Source: an uncultured Alkaliphilus sp. (GTDB taxonomy: Bacteria; Bacillota; Clostridia; Peptostreptococcales; Natronincolaceae). From it: a DNA stretch of 64,000 nt. A program made the position numbers and the translations under genes. The notes below the pieces were generated by a model. The model saw nothing but the letters and a program-made list of their open reading frames with translations. It did no database searches and was not told the origin of the DNA. The DNA lies in assembly GCA_938074565.1 (NCBI GenBank), contig CALJEQ010000006.1, positions 310,001 through 374,000 of the forward strand, read 5' to 3'. This document shows positions 19,062 through 30,100 of this stretch, in pieces. Each line of letters starts with the position of its first letter. Within the stretch, counting starts at the first letter, position 1.

Positions 19062-20921
19062 ATGTGTGGTATATGCGGATTCATAGATAAAGATTTGACA
19101 GATAATAAAATGCAAATAATTAAAAAAATGACTAACAAATTAACCCATAGAGGACCAGATGATGAAGATTATATAGTGAAAAATGATATTGCTTTCGGTT
19201 TTAAAAGATTAAGTATAGTGGATCTTCAAGGTGGAAGACAACCTATTACAAATGAAGATAATTCCATTGTTATTATTTGCAACGGAGAGATTTTTAATCA
19301 CAAAGAATTAAGAACTCATCTTATAGAAAAAGGTCATAAATTTAAAACAAAGTCTGATGTGGAAGTTATTCTGCACCTATATGAAGAGTATGATATAAAA
19401 TTTTTAAATGCACTAAATGGACAGTTTGCATTTGTAATATACGATTTTAATAAAAATCAATTATTTTCTGCCCGCGATCAAGCTGGAATTGCACCTTTTT
19501 ATTATACTATGACAGACGGATGTTTTATTTTTGCTTCTGAAATAAAAGCCATTTTAGAACATCCTAAGGTGAAAAAAGAGGTTGACTTGGTTGCATTAGA
19601 TCAAATTTTAACATTTCCTAGTTTAGTAAGTCCTAGAACAATGTTTAAAGATATATATAGTTTGCAAAATGGACATTACATAACCTTAAATGAAGGTGAC
19701 AAATTAGAAATAAATGAATACTGGGATTTAAATTATACAAAAGAAGATGAGAAATTAAACCAGTTTACCAGTGAAGAATACTTAATGAAATTAGAAAAAT
19801 TATTGTTATCATCAGTAAGCTCTAGATTAGAAGCAGATGTACCTGTTGGTTTATATCTAAGTGGAGGACTAGATTCATCATTAATAGCAGGGGTGGCTAA
19901 GAGTGTAGATAAGATCAATACTAAGTTGACATTTTCAATAGACTTTGAAGATGATAATATTTCTGAATCAAAATATCAAAAAATAATGTCAAAACATATT
20001 GACTCAACCCATAAAGAAATAACATTTGATTTTAAAAATGAAATAAATAATTTAAAACAGGTTATATATCATTCAGAATATCCATTAAAGGAAACATATA
20101 ATTTGGCATCCATTAGATTATCGGAAATGGTAAAAAAACAAAATATTAAAGTAGTTTTATCTGGCGAAGGTGCAGATGAATTATTTGGTGGGTATATCGG
20201 ATACAAATATGATAAGCTCCGTAGTAAAGGTGACAGTACTTTATTAGAAGAAGCAACATTGCAAGAAAAAATATTCGCCAATCCATCCTTTACATATGAA
20301 AAGCGATTTACTGAGAATAAAAAAGTTAAAGAAAAACTATATTCAAGAAAAATTAATGAGTTATATGAAGAAATAGATTGTTTAAATCATCCTGTTTTAA
20401 GAAAAAACAAAATAGAAAACAGAGAGGTTTTTGACTTAAGGTCATATGTAGATTTTAAATTAAGATTGGTAGATAATTTATTAGCTGATCATGGTGATAG
20501 GATGGGGTTTGCTAATTCAGTTGAAGTTAGATATCCATTTTTAGATAAAAGAATTATAGAATTTGCAACATTAATGCCTACTGAATTAAAATTAAATGGT
20601 TTTGATGGTAAATATGCACTTAAAAAAATTGCAGAGAAGTATATCCCAAAAGAAATTATTAAAAGACCTAAGACACCATTTGTTGCTCCAGGTAGTGCTG
20701 AATTATTAAAGTTAAATGACCCATATATTAACGATCTTCTTTCCTACGAAAGAATTAAAAGGGAAGGATATTTTAATCCAGATACAATAGAAGAATTAAA
20801 AGAAAAGTATACACAAGATGGATTTAAGTTAGAGGCACCATACGAAGATGACTTATTATTTATTGTTATCACTTTTGGAATATTTCTTGAACTATTTAAC
20901 ATGCCTCTACTTAATGAATAA
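19062..20921 (+). CDS. Asparagine synthase (glutamine-hydrolysing) family amidotransferase
   Basis: A 619-residue AsnB-type protein. It starts MCGICGF, so Cys2 is available as the glutaminase nucleophile. The N-terminal Ntn domain has LTHRGPDDED and CNGEIFNH. The synthetase domain has the PP-loop VPVGLYLSGGLDSSLIA and a later VVLSGEGADELFGGY. Length and motifs suggest an active enzyme that transfers ammonia from glutamine to an acyl-adenylate. Inside the cluster it could provide asparagine as a monomer or amidate a carboxylate of the product. The sequence does not distinguish these. It lies between the trans-AT and NRPS-B with short gaps, so it is co-transcribed. Confidence 0.92.
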   Translation: MCGICGFIDKDLTDNKMQIIKKMTNKLTHRGPDDEDYIVKNDIAFGFKRLSIVDLQGGRQPITNEDNSIVIICNGEIFNHKELRTHLIEKGHKFKTKSDVEVILHLYEEYDIKFLNALNGQFAFVIYDFNKNQLFSARDQAGIAPFYYTMTDGCFIFASEIKAILEHPKVKKEVDLVALDQILTFPSLVSPRTMFKDIYSLQNGHYITLNEGDKLEINEYWDLNYTKEDEKLNQFTSEEYLMKLEKLLLSSVSSRLEADVPVGLYLSGGLDSSLIAGVAKSVDKINTKLTFSIDFEDDNISESKYQKIMSKHIDSTHKEITFDFKNEINNLKQVIYHSEYPLKETYNLASIRLSEMVKKQNIKVVLSGEGADELFGGYIGYKYDKLRSKGDSTLLEEATLQEKIFANPSFTYEKRFTENKKVKEKLYSRKINELYEEIDCLNHPVLRKNKIENREVFDLRSYVDFKLRLVDNLLADHGDRMGFANSVEVRYPFLDKRIIEFATLMPTELKLNGFDGKYALKKIAEKYIPKEIIKRPKTPFVAPGSAELLKLNDPYINDLLSYERIKREGYFNPDTIEELKEKYTQDGFKLEAPYEDDLLFIVITFGIFLELFNMPLLNE

Positions 20922-20959
20922 TTAACGGAGAGTATTAATGGTAGGAGGTCTATAATAAA

Positions 20960-23900
20960 ATGGAAAATACATTGCAGAAAAAAATATATGAAGTATGTGA
21001 AAAATACCCACATAAAGTAGCTATTGAGTATGGCGATAAAGAATTGACTTATGGAGAATTAGATAAACAAACAAATAAATTAGCAAATTATTTAGTAGAA
21101 CAAGGTGTAACGCAAAATACCCATATAGGGATTTTGTCTAAAGATAGGATGGGAATTATATTATCAATGATTGCTGTTTTAAAGGCTGGTGCAGTATTCA
21201 TTATTCTTGACCCTAATACACCTAAAAACAGATTCGCTAATATGGTTGATTTCTCAGATATAACCCATATATTATGTGCCAATAATAACACTGTAGAAGT
21301 TTTACAAGAAAATAATATTAAGTTAAGTAATAATATAAGCTATATTAACTATGAAACTATTTTACAAAATAAAGATATAAAAACTAGCAAACTAAATGTA
21401 GAGTATTCAGGTGAAGATAAAATTTCATTGTTCTTTACTTCTGGATCTACAGGTAAACCCAAAGCAATCTTAGGTAGAAATAAAAGTATTAAACATTTTA
21501 TAGATTGGGAAACCAGTACATTTAATATTGATAGTGATGATAAAATGTCGCAATTTACCCCCCCTACAAATGATGCGTTTTTCAGAGATGTATTTGTTCC
21601 CTTGTTTTTAGGTGCAACATTATGTATACCTTTAATACCAGACATAATTCTTTCTAATAAAGAGTTAATTAGTTGGTTAGAAGATAATCAAATAACACTA
21701 ATTCACTGTACACCCAGTTTGTTCTATGTAATAAATAATGAAAATTTAGATGTAAATAAATTAAGACATTTAAAGTATATTTTTACAGTTGGAGAGGCGT
21801 TAAAATTAGAAAAATTAAAGACTTGGTTTAAATGTGTAGATGAAGAAGTGAAAATTATTAATCTTTATGGATCGACGGAGACATCTCTAGCAAAAATGTA
21901 TTATGAAGTGAAAAAAAGCGACTTACAAAGGCAAAGCATACCTATTGGTAAAGAAATACCTAATGTAAGAGCTATTGTATTAGATACTAATATGAATCCA
22001 TGTGTACCAGGGGATATTGGAGAATTATATATAAGAACACCATACCTTTCTTATGGATATTATAAAAATGAAGACTTAACAAAACAATTATTTATTATTA
22101 ATCCATTTACCAATAAAGAAAACGATATTATCTATAAAACAGGAGATCTAGCAAGAGTAAATGATGAAGGTGACTTTGAACTAATTGGAAGAAAAGACAG
22201 ACAAATAAAAGTAAGGGGTAATAGGGTAGAAATATCTGAAATTGAAAATATCGTATTACAAATTGAAGAAGTAGAAGATTGTGTTGTTAATTTTAGTAGT
22301 GATGCTAATTCAGAAGATGTCAAATTATATTGTTATATAATTTGGAAACAAAAAATTAATCACACAGTTTTTAAAGAGTTATTAAGAGGCTTTTTGCCAG
22401 AATATATGATTCCAACACAGATTATAGATATAGATAAAATACCATTAACATCCAGTGGAAAAGTTAACTATAAGGAATTACCTATACCTGCCATTGTATT
22501 AGATGAAGAGTATATTGCACCCCAAAATGATGTTGAGAGAAAAGTTGAAAAAGTTTGGTGTGAGTTACTTAATCTTAACTGTATAAGTACCAATAAAAAG
22601 TTTTTTGATGTTGGTGGACATTCATTAAAGATAATGAGTTTAATCTCAAATATTTATAAGGTCTTTGGTATTGAATTGTCTTTAGAAATGTTTTTTGAAA
22701 ATCCTACCCTTAGGGAAATGGCAAAATATATAGAAAAACAACTATCCAATGATAATATTGATGACGAAGAAGAGACGGAAGTACATTTAACTCCTACACA
22801 ACAATTGATAGTTGCAAGAACTATAGAAAATAAGACTAATTTCAAAGAATACGTTGTATTATCTTCTAATATAGAAATTAATGTTGAAAAGGCTCAAATG
22901 ACATTTGAAAAATTATTACAGCAACATGAAGCATTGAGAATGTATTATAGTGATGAAAAGAACAAATTACAAGTTAAGGTAAAAAGAGAAATAGAATTAT
23001 CTATTAAAACAAAGGTAATAAAAGTAAAGCCAGAAGATATTTACAATGAGTTAAATAATTTCACTAATGAACTAATCAAAGAAATCGAAATGACAAAGTT
23101 TCCTTTAATAAAAATAGGTTTATTAAGAAATGATTTGCAAAACTATATAATTTTTGTAGTTGATAGTTTAATTATGGATGAGTTTTCTTGGAAAATATTA
23201 ATTGAAGATTTTATCAATACATATGAAATGCTTTTAACTGGTGAAGAAATTAATATACACAACACAACTTCATTTAAGAAATGGTGTAATTATTTATATG
23301 ATTTCAAAAGTAATAAAATAAAAGATGAAATTAAATATTGGAAAAAACTTGAAGAAAAACAAGTTATTCAACTTCAGAAGGATTATGTTAAAAGTACTGA
23401 AGAAAGTCAGATAACAGTAGAGGAAATAAGTTTGAATGAAGAACAAACAAGTAATTTACTAACAAAGGTTAATGAAGCCTATAATACAAAAACCGATGAC
23501 CTACTACTAACAGCAATAGTAACTACATTAAGTGAATGGATTAATAATGACATATTAATTAGTATAATATCACAGGAAAGAGAAATAGCTTCACTTACCT
23601 TTGATGTATCTAGGGCAATAGGATGTTTTACAACACAATATCCAATTATATTTAATGCTACTATTGGTAAATCAATATCTGAAAAAATTAAAGAAATTAA
23701 AGAAACCATAAGGAAAGTACCAAATAAAGGTATTGGTTATGGCGTGTTAAAAAATGGTGAAGATGAAGTAGCTAAAGAGATAAATTTCCAGTTAAAACCA
23801 GAGGTAACTTATAAATCTTTAAATATTCTAGACTATAACAATAAAAATTATGAAGTGATTAAATTAAGTAATAATGAGGGATTTAATGGTTCAGGCTCTA

Positions 23901-24136
23901 TAAACTTTGCTCCGAAAGTAGTTAAAAACGAATTAAAGTTTTTTATAACATATGATGGACAATCCTACAAAGAAGAAACTATAAAAAAATTAGCATTAAG
24001 TATTCAAGATAAGCTAATCGAACTAATAGAACATTGTATTAAAAAGGACGAATCAGAGCGGACCATATCAGATATAGTGATTGGTGGAGATCTTGATACA
24101 GACGACTTATTAAGCATTTTAAACAATTTAAGTTAA
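20960..24136 (+). CDS. NRPS-B: A-T-degenerate epimerisation domain
   Basis: A 1058-residue synthetase that starts directly with an adenylation domain; its C domain is supplied by the end of the PKS protein. A motifs: FFTSGSTGKPK, NLYGSTET, YKTGDLAR, SSGKVNYKEL. The by-eye pocket is DARHFVLLAK, with Asp235 present, so an alpha-amino acid I cannot assign. T has Ser555 in GGHSLK. The last ~440 residues have the layout of an E domain: LTPTQQ, EALRMYY, RAIGCFTTQYP and VPNKGIGYGVL. The catalytic HHxxxDG is replaced by DSLIMDE at 735-741, so epimerase activity is probably lost and the domain may be structural or a docking partner. The ribosome site is a good AGGAGG. Confidence 0.93.
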   Translation: MENTLQKKIYEVCEKYPHKVAIEYGDKELTYGELDKQTNKLANYLVEQGVTQNTHIGILSKDRMGIILSMIAVLKAGAVFIILDPNTPKNRFANMVDFSDITHILCANNNTVEVLQENNIKLSNNISYINYETILQNKDIKTSKLNVEYSGEDKISLFFTSGSTGKPKAILGRNKSIKHFIDWETSTFNIDSDDKMSQFTPPTNDAFFRDVFVPLFLGATLCIPLIPDIILSNKELISWLEDNQITLIHCTPSLFYVINNENLDVNKLRHLKYIFTVGEALKLEKLKTWFKCVDEEVKIINLYGSTETSLAKMYYEVKKSDLQRQSIPIGKEIPNVRAIVLDTNMNPCVPGDIGELYIRTPYLSYGYYKNEDLTKQLFIINPFTNKENDIIYKTGDLARVNDEGDFELIGRKDRQIKVRGNRVEISEIENIVLQIEEVEDCVVNFSSDANSEDVKLYCYIIWKQKINHTVFKELLRGFLPEYMIPTQIIDIDKIPLTSSGKVNYKELPIPAIVLDEEYIAPQNDVERKVEKVWCELLNLNCISTNKKFFDVGGHSLKIMSLISNIYKVFGIELSLEMFFENPTLREMAKYIEKQLSNDNIDDEEETEVHLTPTQQLIVARTIENKTNFKEYVVLSSNIEINVEKAQMTFEKLLQQHEALRMYYSDEKNKLQVKVKREIELSIKTKVIKVKPEDIYNELNNFTNELIKEIEMTKFPLIKIGLLRNDLQNYIIFVVDSLIMDEFSWKILIEDFINTYEMLLTGEEINIHNTTSFKKWCNYLYDFKSNKIKDEIKYWKKLEEKQVIQLQKDYVKSTEESQITVEEISLNEEQTSNLLTKVNEAYNTKTDDLLLTAIVTTLSEWINNDILISIISQEREIASLTFDVSRAIGCFTTQYPIIFNATIGKSISEKIKEIKETIRKVPNKGIGYGVLKNGEDEVAKEINFQLKPEVTYKSLNILDYNNKNYEVIKLSNNEGFNGSGSINFAPKVVKNELKFFITYDGQSYKEETIKKLALSIQDKLIELIEHCIKKDESERTISDIVIGGDLDTDDLLSILNNLS

Positions 24137-24172
24137 TGATAAATAATAAAATTTTAGGTTATAGGAGGAACA

Positions 24173-27100
24173 ATGAATAATATAAAAAATATTGAAAAAA
24201 TATACCCCCTATCCCCAATGCAAGAAGGAATGCTAATACATAAGATTGCAGATGAGGAGTCCTTAGCATATTATGAAGTAATTACATGTACATTAAATGG
24301 TGAAATAGATATTGACACATTTGAAGAAAGTTACAAAAAATTAGTGGCTAGACATGAAGTTTTTAGGACAAATTTTGCATATAAAGGTTTAAATAAGCCT
24401 ATGCAAATTGTACTGAAAGAAAAAGATGTGGAAATAGAATATATAGATATTAGTGGACTAGAAGAAGAAAACAAAAATAATTATATAGAAAATCATATAG
24501 AAAATAGTAAGAAAAAAGGGTTTAACCTTCAAAAAGACATTTTAATTAATGTTGCTGTATTACAAACTAATATTAATGAATATAAACTAATAATCAGTAA
24601 CCATCATATTATTATGGATGGATGGTGCCTAGAAATAATTTTAAGAGACCTGTTTAAGTTTTACAATGAAATAAAATATGGATTAAAACCAAATTTACCA
24701 CAAGTGTACCCTTACTCCAATTATATAGAATGGTTAGATAAACAAGATCAAGAAAAGAGCAAACAATATTGGGAAGATTATTTACAGGGCTATACACAAA
24801 ATTCAATGGTACCTTTTAAAAATGTTTATGAAACAGAATGTAATCACTACAGGGAAAAAACTGTAGAATTAGTACTTAATAAAAATTTAACAAGGGAATT
24901 AGAAATCTTTGCAAAAGATAATAATGTCACATTAAACACTTTACTGCAAGGTATATGGGCAATACAACTACATAAGTATAATAATGTTAATGATGTTTTA
25001 TTTGGATATGTTGTATCTGGTAGAAATCATGATTTATTAGGAATTGAAGAAATGGTGGGTTTATTTATTAACACTATACCAGTAAGAGTGTTAATTGAAA
25101 AAGACATGACATTTAAAGAATATTTAAAAAGAATAAATACTAGATTTTTTGAAACCATGAAATATGATTACTATCCAATCAGAAATATTTTAATGTTAAG
25201 CAATATGAAAAAAGATTTACTAGATCATATTATGATTTTTGATAACTTTGAGAAAAAAGAACAAGTTATTGATTCAGAAACTTTTAATCAAAATAAAATT
25301 AGTATTTCTAAGGTAGAGTTGAAGGAACAAACAAATTTTAACTTTAATATAAAAATATCCCACGGAAATGAAGTTAAAATAAAGTTTTCTTTTAATGAAA
25401 ATTTATACAATGTAGAAGATATAGTTAGAATAAAGGAACACTTAAATTATATAGCCAACAACATAGTCCATAATCAAAATAAAAAAATAGAAGATATTTG
25501 TATTATTAATGAAACGGAAAAAATAAAATTATTAAACCTATTTAATGATACTGATACTGACTATCCAAGAAATAAGACAGTACATCAATTGTTTGAAGAA
25601 CAAGTGGTTAAAACCCCAAATAATATTGCTATTGTTTGTGGAAATACGTCATTAACCTATAATGAACTAAATAAAAGAGCAAATAACTTAGCGAATATTT
25701 TAAAAAATGAATATGATGTAAATGTTGGTGATGTTGTTGCACTACATTTTGACAGAACAATAGAAATGATGATAGGTATTGTGGCTATATTAAAGGCTAA
25801 TGCAGTATGTTTGCCTATAGAAAAAAAATACCCTATTGCTAGAACAATAGAAATGTTAATAGATAGCAATACTAAAATAGTTCTTAATAATGATAAAAAT
25901 CTTGAATATGATGGGTTTAACGGTAAAAAGGCAAACTTAGATGATTATGACTTGACTCAACATCATTCATATAACCTATGTAATAATATTGAATCCACTA
26001 ATTTAGCTTATTTAATATATACATCTGGTTCTACAGGAAAACCAAAAGCAGTAATGATTAATCATAAGGGAATAATAAACCATTCATTTACAAAAATAAA
26101 AGAAACAAATATGAGGGAAAATGATGTTTGTTGTCATAATTTAAGTTTTAACTTTGTAGCATCCATATGGCTACTATTAGCACCACTTTTTATAGGAAGC
26201 AAAGTTTATTTATATGATGAGGAAACTTCCACTGACGGTTACAAGTTGTTTAGCCAATCGGAAATAGATAAGGTTAGTGTATTAGAAGTTGTACCATCAT
26301 TATTAAATACATTTTTAGAATTACCCGATGAAAGAAATAATATTATTACAATGAAATACTTAAAAAAACTTATTTTAACAGGGGAAAAAGTGTCTCCACA
26401 GTTAGTTAATAAATTTTATAGTAAGTATAAAGTTAGTTTAATAAATGCTTATGGTCAAAGTGAATGTTCGGATGATACCCTACATTATCATATACCCTAC
26501 AGCACTAACACAAAAATAGTGCCAATAGGAAAACCATCAATGAATACAAAGGTATATGTTTTAGGAGATAACGGACAACTACAACCTATAGGTATACAAG
26601 GTGAGTTATGTATTTCTGGAGATGGTGTTGTAGATGGATATTTGAATGCAAAACATATTACTGTTGAAAAGTTTATTACAAACCCTTTTAATAATAACAA
26701 GAAAATGTTTAAAACAGGGGATATTGTTAGATGGTGGCCTGATGGCAATATTGAGTTTATAGGTAGAAAAGATCAACAAATTAAAATTCGAGGTTTTAGA
26801 ATAGAACTTGGAGAAGTAGAAAATTATCTCCGTAATATAGAGGAAATAGAAGAGGTTGTAGTAATAGATAAAGGCGAGAGTGAGAATAAATTCCTTTGTG
26901 CATATTATGTATCAAGTAGAGAATATACAAATTCTGAACTAAGAAACATATTAAGTAAAAGTATTCCTAATTATATGATACCATCATATTTTATTAAATT
27001 AGAAAAGATGCCTATAAATGCAAATGGTAAAATTGATAGAAAGGTTTTACCAGAACCTGTATTTAAGCAAGAGATGGAAACCCTGTATACAGAGGCAAGA

Positions 27101-30100
27101 AATGAAGTTGAAGAGAAATTGATGGAAATATGGAAAGAAGTTTTAGGTGTATCTGTAGTAAGTATCCATGACAATTTTTATGACTTAGGGGGACATTCCT
27201 TAAAGGCAACCCTCTTAATGTATAAAATTCATAAAGTGTTAAACGTTGAAATTCCTTTAAGTAAAATTTTAAATCTTGCAACAATATATGAGTTAAGTCA
27301 ATTTATTAATCCAACGGATAAAATTTTAGATGATAAAATAGAAATTGTTGAGGTAAAAGAACATTACGAAGTTTCATCGACTCAAAAAAGAATGTTTGTA
27401 TTACAAGAATTAGATAAATCCAGTATAGTATATAACATGCCTAGAGCTATAGAAATTGAAGGTAAATTAGAAATAGAAAAAATAAAAAATACCGTAATAA
27501 AATTGATGAAGAGACATGAAACATTAAGAACAAGTTTTTTATCTATAGAAGATGATATTTTACAAAAAGTTTGGGAAGTAGATCAATTAGAATTTGAAGT
27601 GGAAGAAATAAAAATAAGTAATGAGAGTGAAATAAAAGATAATATAAATAAGTTTATTAGAAGTTTTGACTTAACTAAAGCACCTCTCTTAAGGATAGGA
27701 GTTATTAAACTAAAAGAAGAAAAACAAATAGTTATATTTGACATACATCATATTATTTCTGATGGAGTATCTATGTCAATATTAATTAAAGAATTTATGA
27801 AATTATACTTAGGGGAAGAGTTAAGGGAAGTAAAGGTTCAATATAAGGATTATGCAGCGTGGCAAAATAAGAAGCAATACAATGAAAAATTAAGAGTTCA
27901 AGAAGAATTTTGGTGTAATGAATTTAAGGAACAAGTCCCTGTTTTAAATATGCCTACAGATGTTATAAGACCAGGGGAACGTAGTTTTTGTGGTGATGAA
28001 ATTATATTCAAAATAGAAAAAGATGAAACAACTCAGTTAAAGAACATGGTACGGGATACAGGTAGTTCATTATTTACGGTATTATTATCAGTGGTAAATA
28101 TATTGTTACATAAATATAGTGGACAAGAAGACTTTGTTGTAGGGTGTCCGATTGCTGGTAGAACCCATTTAGATATACAAAATACATTGGGGATGTTTGT
28201 AAACACTTTGCCATTAAGAAGTAAGTTTAATGGAGAAATAGCTTATAATCAATATCTTTTACAGCTAAAAGAAACTGTTTTTAAAGCATTTGACAACCAA
28301 GAATATCCTTTTGATGAATTAGTAGAAAAAGTAACGTTAGATAGAGATATAAGTCGCAACCCATTGTTTGACATCATGTTAGTTATGCAAAATATGGAAC
28401 TTACTAAATTGGAATTAGATGGATTATTAATTAAAGAATATCATTTGAAAAATAATGTATCTAAATTTGATATTACTTTTACAGCCTTTGAAGTTGATGA
28501 TGAAGTACACTTTACTATTAATTATGCTACAAAATTATATAAGAAAACCACCATTGAAAGAATGGCAGAACATTTTTCAAATATCATTAAAAAAATTGGT
28601 GAAGATCGAGAAATAAAGATTAAAGACATAGAAATAATTAGTGAAATAGAAAAGAACAAATTACTTTTTGAATTTAATAATAGTAAGGCTAGTTATCCCA
28701 ACGAGAAAACAATAAATCAATTATTTGAAGAACAAGTAGAAAAGACACCTAATAATATTGCTGTTTCCTTTGAAAATAATAATATCACTTATAAAGAGTT
28801 AAACGAAAGAGCAAATGCAGTTGCAATTAAACTTAGGGGAAAAGATATTAAACCAGATAACATTGTAGCAATAATGATGGAACGATCTTTGGAGATGATA
28901 ATAGGTTTAATGGGAATATTGAAAGCAGGAGCAGCTTATTTACCGATAGACCCTTCGTACCCAGAGGATAGAATTAATTATATGATTAAAGATAGTGGAA
29001 CAAAAGTATTAATTACTGAAAAAAGTATTAATACAGAGATAATCTTTGATGGTGAAATTATTTATTTAGAGGATTTAATTTTAGTAACTGAAGAAAATAT
29101 AGAATCTATAAATGGGTCTAATAATTTGGCATATGTAATTTATACATCTGGAACAACAGGTAACCCAAAAGGGGTTTTAATAGAACATAGAAATGTTGTA
29201 AGATTAATGTTTAATGATAAAATGCTGTTTGATTTCACTCAAAAAGATGTATGGACTATGTTTCATTCCTATTGTTTTGATTTTTCTGTATGGGAAATGT
29301 TTGGAGCATTATTATATGGAGGAAAACTGGTTGTCGTACCAAAAGATATTGCAATAGATACTGAAAAGTATTTAAACCTCTTAATTGATGAAAAAGTTAC
29401 AGTTTTAAATCAAATACCTACACCTTTTTATAACTTAATGAACAAAGCATTAACTAATAATGTTGAGGTTGAGGCATTAAGTTTGAAGTATATCATTTTT
29501 GGTGGCGAAGAATTAAAGCCACTATTATTAAAAGAGTGGTATAAAAAATATCCTCATATTAAGTTAATTAATATGTATGGCATAACAGAAACTACAGTCC
29601 ATGTTACTTATAAGGAGATAACAAAAGAAGAGATAGAGCAAAATATAAGTGCTATTGGAAAAGCCATACCAACATTAACGGTTTATATAATGGATAAAAA
29701 TCAAAAACTTCAACCGATAGGTATACCCGGAGAGATTTGTGTTGGAGGAGATGGTGTGGGTCGAGGTTATTTAAACCGAGACGAACTAACAACAGAACGT
29801 TTTATAAAAAATCCCTATAATTCTAATGAAATTATCTATAAGTCAGGAGATCTAGCAAAAATAAACCCAATGGGGGAAATGGAATATTTAGGTAGAATAG
29901 ATCATCAAGTAAAGATACGGGGATTTAGAATAGAACTAGCTGAAATAGAAAGTAATATATTAAAGTTAGATGGTATAAGGCAGACAGTTGTTATTGTAAA
30001 AAAAGATGCTAATGAAAAATATCTATGCGCATATTTTATTGCAGAAAAAGAATATACCGTAGATGAACTACGAGAAAAATTAATAAAAAGTTTACCAGAC

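Noticed and set aside
20960-24136. Degenerate E domain of NRPS-B as a condensation domain
   Set aside because: Late motifs (RAIGCFTTQYP, PNKGIGYGVL) are of the epimerisation type, not C type.
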